Assembly: GCF_000733925.1 (NCBI RefSeq)
Contig: NZ_JPOO01000001.1
Span: 620,001 to 684,000 of the forward strand
From: Arenibacter algicola
GTDB taxonomy: Bacteria > Bacteroidota > Bacteroidia > Flavobacteriales > Flavobacteriaceae
Direction: 5' to 3'
Length of the DNA: 64,000 bases
In this document: positions 43,717-53,770 of the stretch, one piece after another
Layout of the letters: every line of letters begins with the position of its first letter
Position numbering within the stretch: the stretch's first letter is position 1
Notes under the pieces: generated by a model
Database searches by the model: none
What the model was told of the DNA's origin: nothing
Seen by the model: only the letters and a program-made list of their open reading frames with translations
Made by a program: the position numbers and the translations under genes

Positions 43717-45150
43717 TTAGAATTCAGCATTCTGCGGTGTTCTTGGAAAAGGTATTACGTCCCTTATATTGCCCATGCCTGTTGCAAAAAGTACCAATCT
43801 CTCAAAACCGAGTCCAAAGCCACTATGTACGGCAGTTCCAAATTTTCTAAGATCCAAATACCACCAAAGTTCCTTTTCATCAATGCCCAAAGCTTTGATC
43901 TTCTCCAATAGTATGTCCAGGCGCTCTTCACGTTGGGATCCACCCACTATTTCGCCAATACCAGGGAATAGAATGTCCATAGCCCTAACCGTTTTGCCAT
44001 CCTCATTTAAACGCATATAAAATGCCTTTATTTTTGCTGGATAATCAAATAGTATTACCGGGCATTTAAAATGTTTTTCCACTAGGAAGCGTTCGTGCTC
44101 ACTTTGTAGGTCTGCACCCCATTCATCAATAAGGTATTTAAACTGCTTCTTTTTGTTGGGTTTACTGTTTCTAAGAATGTCTATGGCTTCGGTGTAAGTT
44201 ACACGCTTGAAAGTATTGTCCGAAACAAACTTAAGTTTTTCTATCAACGGCATTTCACTGCGCTCGGCCTGTGGCTTGCTCTTTTCTTCGTCCAGTAGTC
44301 TTTGCTCCAGGAATTGCAGGTCTTCCATACAATTTTCCAGGGCATAATTAATGACTTCCTTAATGAAGTCTTCGGCCAAATCCATGTTGGCATCCAGATC
44401 ATTAAAGGCTACTTCGGGCTCTATCATCCAAAACTCGGCCAAATGTCTTGAAGTGTTGGAGTTTTCAGCCCTAAAAGTGGGGCCAAAGGTGTAGACCTTC
44501 CCAAGTCCCATGGCGTAAGTTTCGGCTTCCAGCTGTCCGGATACCGTTAAATTGGTCTCTTTTCCGAAAAAATCTTCCCTATAGTCTATCTCACCATCAT
44601 CCGTTAAAGGCGGCTTTTTATTGTCCAAAGTAGATACCCTGAACATTTCTCCAGCTCCTTCCGCATCCGAACCTGTAATTATCGGGGTATGGACATAGAA
44701 GAATCCATTTTTTTGAAAATATTGGTGCACGGCAAAAGAAAGGGCCGAGCGCACCCTCATTATAGCCGCAAAGGTATTTGTTCTTACGCGGAGATGTGCC
44801 TTTTCCCGCAAAAACTCCAAAGAGTGTTTTTTGGGTTGTATAGGGTAGACCTCAGGGTCTGCTCCTCCGTGCACCTTGATCTCCTTGACCTGTATCTCAA
44901 CGGACTGCCCTTTTCCCTGGCTTTCCACCAAGGTTCCGCTTATTTTGACTGCAGCTCCTGTATTAATTTGCTTTAGTAGATTTTCATCAAACTCCTCAAA
45001 ATCTACAACGCATTGTATATTGTTTATAGTAGACCCATCGTTCAAGGCAATAAATCTATTGCTCCTGTAGGTTTTTACCCAACCGTTAACAATAACCTCT
45101 TGGTGTAAATGATCTGGGGATAGTAGCTCTTTTACGCTAAATGTGTTCAT
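43717..45150 (-). CDS. asnS: Asparaginyl-tRNA synthetase
   Basis: Class IIb aminoacyl-tRNA synthetase charging tRNA-Asn. The N-terminal OB-fold anticodon domain (VIVNGWVKTYRSNRFIALND) is followed by the catalytic domain with motif 2 (TFRAENSNTSRHLAEFWMIE) and motif 3 (GFGLGFERLVLFATG). I start at the ATG giving MNTFSVKELLSPDHLHQEVI; the longer TTG frame overlaps the promoter. 477 residues, normal. A TATCTTTG -7 box lies 25 bases upstream on the minus strand. Confidence 0.95.
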   Translation of the reverse strand: MNTFSVKELLSPDHLHQEVIVNGWVKTYRSNRFIALNDGSTINNIQCVVDFEEFDENLLKQINTGAAVKISGTLVESQGKGQSVEIQVKEIKVHGGADPEVYPIQPKKHSLEFLREKAHLRVRTNTFAAIMRVRSALSFAVHQYFQKNGFFYVHTPIITGSDAEGAGEMFRVSTLDNKKPPLTDDGEIDYREDFFGKETNLTVSGQLEAETYAMGLGKVYTFGPTFRAENSNTSRHLAEFWMIEPEVAFNDLDANMDLAEDFIKEVINYALENCMEDLQFLEQRLLDEEKSKPQAERSEMPLIEKLKFVSDNTFKRVTYTEAIDILRNSKPNKKKQFKYLIDEWGADLQSEHERFLVEKHFKCPVILFDYPAKIKAFYMRLNEDGKTVRAMDILFPGIGEIVGGSQREERLDILLEKIKALGIDEKELWWYLDLRKFGTAVHSGFGLGFERLVLFATGMGNIRDVIPFPRTPQNAEF

Positions 45151-45174
45151 TTGAATTCCTTGTAAATTAAGTGG

Positions 45175-45182
45175 CAAAGATA
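45175..45182 (-). promoter_or_regulatory. Candidate -7 box for asnS
   Basis: Read on the minus strand, TATCTTTG matches TAnnTTTG and gives a leader of about 20 bases to the asnS ATG. A -33 partner is not clear. Confidence 0.42.
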
Positions 45183-45255
45183 GCCTTTTTGCAAAAATAT
45201 GAATTGGGTATATATCTGTATATACCGGGTAAAAAATATTTTAATCAACGGACTA

Positions 45256-47655
45256 TTACTCCTTGTCCGGGATATTGAGTTCTTCCTTGGGAAGAATGTC
45301 TATATGTGGTTCTTTTAGTACTTGTTTGTTGGCAATGCTTCTTTCCAATGAAAGGAGTAAAGAGGGTAATAAAATAAGGTTGGCCAGCATGGCGAACAAT
45401 AAGGTGGCCGAAACCAATGCCCCTAAAGCTACTGTTCCTCCGAAACTTGAAATTATGAAGACCGAAAAGCCAAAGAACAGTACAATGGAGGTGTAAAACA
45501 TGCTTACCCCGGTCTCCCTTAAGGCGGCGTAGACCGATTTTTTAATTCTCCAATGGTTACTGGTAAGTTCTTGCCGGTATTTGGCCAGAAAATGTATGGT
45601 GTCGTCTACCGAAATTCCAAAAGCAATACTAAATACCAAAATTGTGGAAGGCTTAATGGGTACCCCTACAAATCCCATTACACCTGCCGTTATTACAAGT
45701 GGTAGTAAGTTGGGTATCAATGAAATTACGATCATTCTAAACGATCGGAAAAGATAGGCCATAAAGAGGGCAATAAGACCAATGGCCAAAGCTAGGGACA
45801 TGATCAGGTTTTTTACCAAATATTTGGTCCCTTTTAAAAAGAGAAGGGCGCTCCCTGTCATGGTAACCTTATACCTGTCCGCAGGAAAGATTTTGTCAAT
45901 ATTTTCTTTTAGCTTGGCCTCTATGGTTTCCATTCGGGATGTTTTCACATCCTTCATGTAGGTTGTTATCCGGGCTACCTGCCCCGTGCTATCTACAAAA
46001 CTACTTAGTAGGTTGCCGTTGTCCGCGGATTTACGGGCGACATCCATAATAAAAGTATTTTCTTGTGAAGTGGGCAGTTGATAATATTTGGGGATACCAC
46101 TATAAAAGGCCTGTTTGGAATATTTAACCAAGTCCACTACCGAAACGGGTCTGGAAAGTTCCGGGATTTCATTTATCACCGTACCCAATTCATCCATTTT
46201 TCTCAAGGTGGAAAGTTTTAGAACCCCTTTGGGCCTTTCAGTGTCCACTACAATTTCTACGGGCATTATTCCATCAAACTCTTGTTCAAAAAAGCGTATG
46301 TCCTGAAAAAATTCGGCCTTTTTGGGCATGTCCTCTATAGGGCTTCCGGAAATGTCTATTTGATAAATTCCAATTATACTGGCCACCAAAAGAGCAATGG
46401 ATACTATATAAACGGAAATCCTTCTCTCCCTTACAATTCTTTCCATCCAGCTAACAAAAGTTTCTATCCACTTGGTATTTAAGTGTTTCAAATGCTTGTC
46501 TTTTGGAAGGGACATGAAACTATAGATAATCGGAATTATCAAGAGGGAAAGCACAAATATGCCTATAATATTGATAGAGGCAACAATGCCGAATTCTTTG
46601 AGCAGTTTACTGTCGGTAATGATAAATGTTGCAAAACCGGAAGCCGTAGTAACGTTGGTCATTAAGGTTGCGTTACCAATTTTTGAGATTACACGTTGTA
46701 ATGACAGGGCCTGGTTTCCGTGCTTTTTTACTTCTTGTTGGTATTTGTTGATCAGAAAGATGCAGTTGGGTATACCAATAACAATAATTAATGGTGGAAT
46801 TAGGGCGGTTAGTACCGTAATCTCATATTGTAGCAGTCCCAAGATTCCAAAAGCCCACATAACCCCGATAATTACGACAAACATGGAAATAATCGTGGCC
46901 CTAAAACTTCTGAAAAAGAAAAAGAAGATCAAGGAGGTGACCCCTAGTGCCGCAAGAATAAATTTCCCGATTTCATCAATGATATTTTGGGAGTTCATTG
47001 TTCTAATGTAGGGCATGCCTGAAATATGAACATCGAGGCCGGTTTCTTTTTCAAAATTTTTGACCAAAGTAGAGAGGTCTTCAAGTATAAAGTCCTTACG
47101 TACGGAGGTGTTTACAATATCCTTGTCCAAATAAATAACGCTGCGTATGGTATGTGTTTTTTTATTGTAGATAAGGTTATCGTAAAAAGGAAGATCGTTA
47201 AAAAGATGATTGGTTAGACTGTCTACCTCCTTTTTGGTTTTCGGGGTTTGTTTTATAAAAGGCTGCATAACAAATTCTTGTTTTACAGTGTCTTTTACGA
47301 GCTCTTGTAAATTGTCTGTGGACAAAACAAAGTCGACCTCAGGAAAGGCCCCCAGTTGTTTACTGAGTTTGTTCCAGCGATTAAATTTTATAGGGGTAAA
47401 TAGTGCGCTGTCCTTTACGGCCAAAACAACAACATTGCCTTCCTCACCAAATTGTTCAAGAAAGGATAGATATTCCAGATTTACAGGGTGGTGATCCGGT
47501 AGGAGGTTGGCCTGTGAATTCGAAAACCTCATTTTCTCCCATTGCATGGACATAAAAAGGGTCATAATGGCCAATAGGACTAGAATTATAATTCTGTTCC
47601 TAAGTATTATCCGTGCTATTTTTGCCCAAAATCCTCGCGTTAACTTTGCAACCAT
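45256..47655 (-). CDS. RND-superfamily (MMPL/SSD-type) exporter
   Basis: 799 residues with the two-fold RND layout. Helix 1 (about 15-33) precedes a large periplasmic loop to about 225. Five helices follow (SLIFFFFFRSFRATIISMFV, TVLTALIPPLIIVIGIPNCI), then a second helix and periplasmic loop (about 415-610) and the last helix bundle. The latter contains GISVDDTIHFLAKYRQ, the charged motif typical of proton-coupled members. Substrate is probably a lipid or hydrophobic compound, as with hopanoid or glycolipid exporters, but cannot be assigned. Single-gene unit next to asnS. Confidence 0.88.
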   Translation of the reverse strand: MVAKLTRGFWAKIARIILRNRIIILVLLAIMTLFMSMQWEKMRFSNSQANLLPDHHPVNLEYLSFLEQFGEEGNVVVLAVKDSALFTPIKFNRWNKLSKQLGAFPEVDFVLSTDNLQELVKDTVKQEFVMQPFIKQTPKTKKEVDSLTNHLFNDLPFYDNLIYNKKTHTIRSVIYLDKDIVNTSVRKDFILEDLSTLVKNFEKETGLDVHISGMPYIRTMNSQNIIDEIGKFILAALGVTSLIFFFFFRSFRATIISMFVVIIGVMWAFGILGLLQYEITVLTALIPPLIIVIGIPNCIFLINKYQQEVKKHGNQALSLQRVISKIGNATLMTNVTTASGFATFIITDSKLLKEFGIVASINIIGIFVLSLLIIPIIYSFMSLPKDKHLKHLNTKWIETFVSWMERIVRERRISVYIVSIALLVASIIGIYQIDISGSPIEDMPKKAEFFQDIRFFEQEFDGIMPVEIVVDTERPKGVLKLSTLRKMDELGTVINEIPELSRPVSVVDLVKYSKQAFYSGIPKYYQLPTSQENTFIMDVARKSADNGNLLSSFVDSTGQVARITTYMKDVKTSRMETIEAKLKENIDKIFPADRYKVTMTGSALLFLKGTKYLVKNLIMSLALAIGLIALFMAYLFRSFRMIVISLIPNLLPLVITAGVMGFVGVPIKPSTILVFSIAFGISVDDTIHFLAKYRQELTSNHWRIKKSVYAALRETGVSMFYTSIVLFFGFSVFIISSFGGTVALGALVSATLLFAMLANLILLPSLLLSLERSIANKQVLKEPHIDILPKEELNIPDKE

Positions 47656-47832
47656 CTAGTGAAACGTCTTATTTCAGAATGCTTTTTTGGCATCTAAACC
47701 TAAAAAAAAACCAGTAAACCCTTATGATTTAAACAGGTCTTTCGGATTCTAAAATTATTCGAGCGCAAAGGTAGAGAATGATTGTTATTGTTCCTAGGAA
47801 GCTGGGACTAAATAGTAAGGGTCTGGGGAAAC

Positions 47833-47864
47833 AAAAAGAGCGACTTCATAGGGTCGCTCTTTTT
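47833..47864 (-). terminator. Rho-independent terminator of pyrH-frr
   Basis: A 12-base perfect stem AAAAAGAGCGAC/GTCGCTCTTTTT around an 8-base loop. Read on the minus strand it gives a GC-rich stem followed by T, just after the frr stop. It is nearly symmetrical, so it could act on both strands. Confidence 0.88.
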
Positions 47865-47882
47865 GTTTCGGTGCTTTTAGGA

Positions 47883-48437
47883 TTATACTTTCATGATTTC
47901 CGCTTCCTTCGCCTCAAGGAAGGCATCGATCTTTTTTATGTACTTATCGGTGAGTGCCTGTACATCGGCTTCTGCGTTCTTCTGTAGATCTTCGGAAACA
48001 TCCAGACTCCTAACTTCTTTGTTGGCTTCCTGACGTGCGTTACGGACACCGATTTTTGCGTCTTCCGCTTCCGCCTTTGCCTGTTTTACCAGATCTCTCC
48101 TTCTTTCTTCCGTTAGGGGAGGTACGTTTATAATTACAAAATCGCCGTTGTTCATAGGATTAAATCCAAGATTGGCGTTCATTATGGCTTTTTCTATTTC
48201 ATGTAGCATATTCTTTTCCCAAGGTTGAACAGACAAGGTTCTTGCGTCCGGAGTATTCACATTTGCAACTTGGGACAATGGAGTTGGGGAGCCATAATAT
48301 TCCACCATGACACTGGATAGCATTACTGGGCTTGCCTTGCCTGCCCTAATTTTTAAGAACATTTTTTCAAGGTGTGCTATAGCACTGTCCATCCCTTCTT
48401 TGGTAGTATCCAGTATAAATTTAATTTCTTCGTTCAT
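47883..48437 (-). CDS. frr: Ribosome recycling factor
   Basis: Splits the post-termination ribosome with EF-G. 184 residues, the standard length. Family pattern: FLKIRAGKASPVMLSSVMVE, the hinge segment PLSQVANVNTPDARTLSVQP, NLGFNPMNNGDFVIINVPPL TEERR region, and the C-terminal three-helix bundle. It follows pyrH by 40 bases in the conserved pyrH-frr order. Confidence 0.96.
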   Translation of the reverse strand: MNEEIKFILDTTKEGMDSAIAHLEKMFLKIRAGKASPVMLSSVMVEYYGSPTPLSQVANVNTPDARTLSVQPWEKNMLHEIEKAIMNANLGFNPMNNGDFVIINVPPLTEERRRDLVKQAKAEAEDAKIGVRNARQEANKEVRSLDVSEDLQKNAEADVQALTDKYIKKIDAFLEAKEAEIMKV

Positions 48438-48477
48438 ATGCTATTTTTTAAATGATTTAACACAAATAGTGCCAAAA

Positions 48478-49185
48478 CTATAGATTTACAACGGTTCCTA
48501 TATTTTCTCCGGAAACCAATTTCATAAGGTTTCCTTTTTTGTTCATGTCAAAAACAACAATAGGCAATTCGTTTTCCTGGCTTAGGGTAAAGGCTGTGGT
48601 GTCCATAACTTTAAGTCCCTTAGTCAGTACATCTTTAAAGGTTATCGTATCAAATTTGGTGGCTGTTTTGTCTTTTTCCGGGTCGGAGGTATAAATACCG
48701 TCCACTCGGGTACCTTTTAAAATTACATCGGCTTCAATTTCTATAGCTCTTAATACGGCGGCCGAATCTGTGGTGAAATATGGATTTCCAGTACCGCCGC
48801 CAAATATAACCACCCTACCTTTTTCCAAATGCCGCATGGCGCGTCTTCTTATGAAAGGTTCGGCTACCTCATTTATTTTTATGGCAGATTGTAATCTGGT
48901 CTGTACTCCCTGCAATTCCAAGGCACTTTGAAGGGCCAATCCATTTATAACGGTGGCCAGCATCCCCATATGGTCTGCTTGTACCCTGTCCATTCCGTTA
49001 CTTGCACCGGCCAATCCCCTGAAAATATTTCCACCACCGATTACAATAGCAACTTCTATACCTTTGTCCACAACTTCCTTGATCTCCTCCGCATACTCGG
49101 ATAAACGCTGTGCGTCTATGCCGTATTGCTTAGTGCCCATGAGGGCTTCTCCACTGAGTTTTAAAAGTATTCTTTTGTATTGCAT
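48478..49185 (-). CDS. pyrH: UMP kinase
   Basis: Phosphorylates UMP to UDP in pyrimidine biosynthesis; amino-acid kinase fold. Glycine loop KLSGEALMG near the N-terminus, AIVIGGGNIFRGLAG, and GTGNPYFTTDSAAVLRAIE for substrate binding. I start at the ATG giving MQYKRILLKLSGEAL; a TTG seven codons upstream is unlikely. 235 residues. Two TATTTTTG boxes in tandem on the minus strand near 49215-49235 could drive it. Confidence 0.96.
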   Translation of the reverse strand: MQYKRILLKLSGEALMGTKQYGIDAQRLSEYAEEIKEVVDKGIEVAIVIGGGNIFRGLAGASNGMDRVQADHMGMLATVINGLALQSALELQGVQTRLQSAIKINEVAEPFIRRRAMRHLEKGRVVIFGGGTGNPYFTTDSAAVLRAIEIEADVILKGTRVDGIYTSDPEKDKTATKFDTITFKDVLTKGLKVMDTTAFTLSQENELPIVVFDMNKKGNLMKLVSGENIGTVVNL

Positions 49186-49428
49186 CGTGATGTTGATTAA
49201 TTTCAAGCAAAAATAATCAAAAATATTTATGAAGTGGCTTAGCGTAGACGATTCATGTATCCTTAATTATTTCCTAATGCATATGGGAAGGTAGATTTAT
49301 TTTTATAATCTTGCGTCTGTTTTTCTAGTTCCGCCAATTTATAACGGAAAAATGCCATTTCTTAACATATCGGTGCCTGGAGAGGCTTTGACATTTTAGG
49401 AATAATCGATAAATAAAATCAATAAAAA

Positions 49429-51321
49429 ATGATAAATAAAATAGGGTTGTTTGGAAAATCATGGATTTTAGGGGTTGCAATTTTGGTGCTCCAAGGGTGT
49501 GGTTCCACCAAGACTTTGGTGTCTGCCGATAAGGCTTCCGTAATTGCGAAAATCGATTTGATCAATGTTGTAGACGACAAAGTAAATGTAGTTTTGGATC
49601 CGGCGGCATTTGTAACGGATACGGTATCTTTTTTTATTCCCAAGACAGTTCCAGGTACTTATAGCGATGATAACTACGGAAAATATATAGAACAATTCAA
49701 GGCTCTTGATTATAAAGGAGGGGAATTAAAAGTGGAAAAGTTGGATGATAATACTTGGAGGATTATCAATGCCAAGGATTTGGATAAAATTGACTATTGG
49801 GTAAACGATACCTATGATACGGAAGTAGAGGTGAGTGAGCCGGTCTTTTCACCCTCTGGGACCAATATACTTAAAGGAAAGAACTTTATGTTGAACCTAC
49901 ATGGCTTTGTGGGTTATTTTGACGACCTTGAGGAAATACCGTATTCATTGGAAATTTCTGCCCCAGATGGTTTGGAGCCTGTAACTTCCTTGGTTAAGGG
50001 TGTGCAGGATGTAAATAGGCCGGAAACAGATATTTTTGTAGCCAATCGTTACTTTGAAGTTATAGATAATCCTATAATGTACTCCAACCCAAGTACGGAA
50101 ACATTTCAGGTGAACGATATTGCGGTAACCTTAAGCGTTTATTCTCCAAATGGTCATTATACAGCTGCTAGTTTAAAAGCAGGAATGGAAAAAATGATGC
50201 GGGGTCAAAAGGCATTTTTGGGCGATATTAACAGTACGAAGCACTATACTATTATCCTCTATCTTTCCAATATGGATGATAATGATGCCAAAGGTTTTGG
50301 GGCATTGGAGCACCACACTTCTACAGTTGTGGTAATGCCAGAACAAATATCTAAGGAGAGATTGGAAGAGGCAATTTTTGATACGGTTGCCCATGAATTT
50401 TTTCATATCGTCACGCCCTTGACGGTTCACTCCAATGAAATACAATATTTTGATTTTAATGACCCAAAAATGTCCATGCACTTATGGATGTATGAAGGGA
50501 CTACCGAATATTTTGCCAATCTTTTTCAAATTCAGCAGGGGTTGATTTCGGACGAAGATTTTTATGAAAGGCTTATGGAGAAGGTCGAGAGATCCAAAAC
50601 CTATGATGATAGTATGTCCTTTACCCTTATGAGCAAAAATATATTGGAGGAGCCTTATAAGGCAAATTATGCCAACGTTTATGAGAAAGGGGCATTGATA
50701 AATATGGCTTTGGATATTAACCTTAGGGAATTAAGTGGAGGTGAAAAAGGTGTTTTGTGGTTGATGAAGGAACTTTCCAAAAAATATGGAAATACCAAGC
50801 CTTTTGAGGATGGGAAGTTGATTGATGAAATAGTAGCAATGACGTATCCGGAAATAGGGGAATTCTTTAAAACCCATGTCGCTGGTGAAACACCCATAGA
50901 CTACGCTGTGTATTGGAATAAAGTGGGACTGCAAACAACGGAGCAGGAGCAGTCTACAGGTTATTTTTTTGATGGTGAGGTGCCTTATATAGATGTGGAT
51001 CCTTCAAATGACAATGCAATTTTTGTAAGGGAAGGAATTCAATTGAACAGTTTTTTTAAGGGTTTGGGAGCCAAAGGGGGAGATATAATTAAAAGCGTTG
51101 ATGGTAAAATGACCAATCTGGTTAATATTAGGTTACTTATAGGGCAGAGTATGAATTGGGATCCGGACAAGGAAATAGTTTTGGTGGTGCAAAGAGGGGA
51201 TGACGAAGTTACCTTGACAGGGAAGGTTGGTGAGCCTACTTTGGATGTAGTTAAGTTAGTTCCTATGGAAGGCGCTAGCGAGCAGCAGATCAAACTGCGG
51301 CAAGCTTGGTTGAGAGGTTAG
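49429..51321 (+). CDS. M61-family metallopeptidase, lipoprotein, with PDZ domain
   Basis: Glycyl aminopeptidase-like peptidase. Lipoprotein signal with lipobox LQGC (Cys24). The zinc site is in AHEFFHIVTPL (HEFFH, 322-326), with the downstream acidic ligand in MYEGTTEYFANLF. A PDZ-like domain lies at the C-terminus (about 520-600: GLGAKGGDIIKSVDGK). 630 residues is typical. It lies between the divergent pyrH-frr and convergent tsf units with its own promoter region. Probably outer-membrane or periplasmic; substrates unknown. Confidence 0.92.
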   Translation: MINKIGLFGKSWILGVAILVLQGCGSTKTLVSADKASVIAKIDLINVVDDKVNVVLDPAAFVTDTVSFFIPKTVPGTYSDDNYGKYIEQFKALDYKGGELKVEKLDDNTWRIINAKDLDKIDYWVNDTYDTEVEVSEPVFSPSGTNILKGKNFMLNLHGFVGYFDDLEEIPYSLEISAPDGLEPVTSLVKGVQDVNRPETDIFVANRYFEVIDNPIMYSNPSTETFQVNDIAVTLSVYSPNGHYTAASLKAGMEKMMRGQKAFLGDINSTKHYTIILYLSNMDDNDAKGFGALEHHTSTVVVMPEQISKERLEEAIFDTVAHEFFHIVTPLTVHSNEIQYFDFNDPKMSMHLWMYEGTTEYFANLFQIQQGLISDEDFYERLMEKVERSKTYDDSMSFTLMSKNILEEPYKANYANVYEKGALINMALDINLRELSGGEKGVLWLMKELSKKYGNTKPFEDGKLIDEIVAMTYPEIGEFFKTHVAGETPIDYAVYWNKVGLQTTEQEQSTGYFFDGEVPYIDVDPSNDNAIFVREGIQLNSFFKGLGAKGGDIIKSVDGKMTNLVNIRLLIGQSMNWDPDKEIVLVVQRGDDEVTLTGKVGEPTLDVVKLVPMEGASEQQIKLRQAWLRG

Positions 51322-51473
51322 TGCCTTTTGTGCAAAGCTGTTGAGGAAAAGTTCGGGCATCCTAATTGGAGTATGCCATTTTAATCTAATGTTTATATTT
51401 AAATAGGAATTGGATGTAGATTTTCTTGACGATATTCTTGGCTATCAAATTCTGTAATCTAGTTTAATTGCAT

Positions 51474-51509
51474 AAAAAAAACGCCTCTACATTGTAAAGG
51501 CGTTTTTTT
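51474..51509 (-). terminator. Rho-independent terminator downstream of tsf
   Basis: Inverted arms AAAAAACGCCT and AGGCGTTTTTT enclose a second short stem (TAC/GTA). T-runs lie on both strands, so it can end the minus-strand tsf transcript and the plus-strand M61 transcript. Confidence 0.88.
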
Positions 51510-51529
51510 ATATGCTTGGTGCTTAAGGA

Positions 51530-52354
51530 TTATCCTAGAGCAACCCTTTTAAATCCTGTTACTTCCAATTTGGAATCAACAGATTTTACGTATTGGGCTA
51601 CGCTTTGTTTGCTGTCCTTAATGAAATCTTGGTTCACCAAGGTATTGTCTTTGAAGAAACGGTTCAATTTACCTTTGGCGATATTATCCAACATGGCTTC
51701 TGGTTTTCCTTCTTGACGCAATTGATCTTTGGCAATTTCGATTTCTTTATCAATAATTGACTGGTCAACTCCTTCTTCGTTTAAAGCTACCGGGTTCATA
51801 GCGGCTGCCTGCATGGCAACATCTTTAGCGGCAACGTCTGCACCCTGAACAGCAGCAGAAAGTCCTACCAAAGTAGCTATTTTGTTTCCAGCGTGAATGT
51901 AAGAGCCAACAAATGGAGCTGAAAGTTTGCTGAATCCACCTATTTCAATTTTCTCACCAATAACACCAGTTTGTTCAGTAAGCTTATCCTGTACAGAATT
52001 CCCTTTGTAATCGGCATTCAAGAATTCTTCTTTGGTGTCGAAATTTAAGGCTAGGTCTGCCAAGTCGTTGGCCAAAGCAACAAAAGTGTCGTTCTTGGCA
52101 ACGAAATCGGTTTCACAGTTCAAAGAAATGATAACTCCAGTAGTGTTGTCTGCATTTACTTTGGCAATAGCAGCCCCTTCGGAAGAATCACGGTCAGCTC
52201 TTTTAGCAGCAACTTTTTGTCCCTTTTTACGTAAGATTTCAATTGCCAAATCAAAATCCCCTTCTGCTTCAACCAATGCATTTTTGCAATCCATCATGCC
52301 TGCACCAGTTGTTTGTCTTAGTTTGTTTACCTCAGCGGCGGTAATTTTAGCCAT
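51530..52354 (-). CDS. tsf: Translation elongation factor Ts
   Basis: Nucleotide exchange factor for EF-Tu. The N-terminal UBA-like domain TAAEVNKLRQTTGAGMMDCK and the EF-Tu contact motif CETDFVAKND are present, followed by the core subdomains. 274 residues is typical for Bacteroidota. It follows rpsB by 95 bases in the conserved rpsB-tsf order. Confidence 0.96.
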   Translation of the reverse strand: MAKITAAEVNKLRQTTGAGMMDCKNALVEAEGDFDLAIEILRKKGQKVAAKRADRDSSEGAAIAKVNADNTTGVIISLNCETDFVAKNDTFVALANDLADLALNFDTKEEFLNADYKGNSVQDKLTEQTGVIGEKIEIGGFSKLSAPFVGSYIHAGNKIATLVGLSAAVQGADVAAKDVAMQAAAMNPVALNEEGVDQSIIDKEIEIAKDQLRQEGKPEAMLDNIAKGKLNRFFKDNTLVNQDFIKDSKQSVAQYVKSVDSKLEVTGFKRVALG

Positions 52355-52449
52355 TTTATTTTGTTTTAATTTTCACCTAAATTAAAATAGAAATGTAATC
52401 CTAATCTAGGTTAATGTTAAATTTATATTCTGTTTTAAGTAAAAGAGGA

Positions 52450-53496
52450 TTATTCTATTCCTCCTTTAACGCTATCTTGCCATTCCTGCAATTCATCCCA
52501 ATTACCATCGGCAGCCATTTGTGCCTGCTTAGGCCATGAAGCTGGATTTTTGGAAGCGTATCTTGGGCCGGATTCAGTTAGGATGTCTTTAAGATCGTCC
52601 TCTGATTTGTCCGCTAGGTCAGCATAAGTATTGATGCCTGCTTCTTGGAAAATTTCAGCAATTTTTGGGCCAATACCTTCAATTTTGGTAAGGTCGTCTC
52701 CAGTAGTGCTAGCTTTTTTGGGAGCTTTCTCTTCTGAAGCTACTTTTGCTTTTTTCTCCTTTGGTTTGGCTTCATCTCCACCTTCCTTCTCACTTTGCTT
52801 TTCAGATTTACGTTCTGTTAATCCTTCTGCAATAGCTGCAGTTACAGATGCCATAATAACCTCTATGGATTTTGAGGCATCGTCATTGGATGGAACTATA
52901 AAATCGATTGGTCGTGGATCGGAATTGGTATCTACCATTGCAAAAATTGGAATGTTCAATTTTTGTGCTTCTTTTACAGCGATGTGCTCACGCATGGTGT
53001 CAACAATAAACAAAGCTGCTGGTAGACGTGTCATTTCAGAAATAGAACCTAAGTTCTTTTCCAACTTGGCACGCAAACGATCAACTTGTAGACGCTCTTT
53101 TTTGGAAAGCGTGTTAAAAGTACCGTCTTTTTTCATTCTATCAATAGAAGCCATTTTTTTAACGGCTTTACGAATAGTAACGAAATTGGTCAACATACCA
53201 CCTGGCCATCTTTCAGTGATGTAAGGCATGTTTACATTCCCTGCTTTTTCAGCAACAATGTCCTTTGCTTGTTTTTTGGTAGCTACGAAAAGTATTTTTC
53301 TACCTGAAGCCGCAATTTTTTTAAGAGCCTCATTGGTCTCTTCTAGTTTTGCAACTGTTTTATAAAGATTGATAACGTGAATTCCGTTACGCTCCATGTA
53401 GATATAGGGAGCCATGTTCGGATTCCATTTTCTGGTAAGGTGACCAAAATGTACACCTGCCTCTAAAAGGTCTTTTACTTCAACTTTGTTTGCCAT
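52450..53496 (-). CDS. rpsB: 30S ribosomal protein S2 with C-terminal helix-hairpin-helix extension
   Basis: Residues 1-230 are a standard S2 core (LLEAGVHFGHLTRKWNPNMA; FIVDTMREHIAVKEAQKLNI). At 348 residues it is about 100 longer than E. coli S2. A Lys/Glu-rich linker (231-267) leads to a helix-hairpin-helix-like domain (LTKIEGIGPKIAEIFQEAGI, 269-288, continuing to about 312) and a Trp-rich tail (SWPKQAQMAADGNWDELQEW). I recall similar segments on Bacteroidota ribosomal proteins such as L21. It may contact rRNA or DNA. A weak TTTG-N19-TA promoter lies on the minus strand at 53551-53527. Confidence 0.95.
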   Translation of the reverse strand: MANKVEVKDLLEAGVHFGHLTRKWNPNMAPYIYMERNGIHVINLYKTVAKLEETNEALKKIAASGRKILFVATKKQAKDIVAEKAGNVNMPYITERWPGGMLTNFVTIRKAVKKMASIDRMKKDGTFNTLSKKERLQVDRLRAKLEKNLGSISEMTRLPAALFIVDTMREHIAVKEAQKLNIPIFAMVDTNSDPRPIDFIVPSNDDASKSIEVIMASVTAAIAEGLTERKSEKQSEKEGGDEAKPKEKKAKVASEEKAPKKASTTGDDLTKIEGIGPKIAEIFQEAGINTYADLADKSEDDLKDILTESGPRYASKNPASWPKQAQMAADGNWDELQEWQDSVKGGIE

Positions 53497-53770
53497 TTTT
53501 ATTTTTTAGTTTACGTTCCTTTGAATTAGCAATACTAAAGTGGTGCCCAAAGGCAGCCTTTAATATTTAGATGCTAAACTAATTTATCCAGAATTTAAAT
53601 GCATTGGACTTTCCCCTAAGGCGAGGTCCTATGATTAACTTTGGATTATTACTTACCCTATGACAAGGGTTTTCAATGAACAATTAAAAATTATACCGAA
53701 TCTGACAATTTTTTCCCGATAAGCATCAAGAGCATTGCCGTATTTCAGTATTTGTTTTGTTAATACGGTA

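Noticed and set aside
52631..53224. 197-codon open frame on the plus strand
   Set aside because: Antisense to rpsB; hydrophobic, serine-rich composition is a by-product of the reverse frame.
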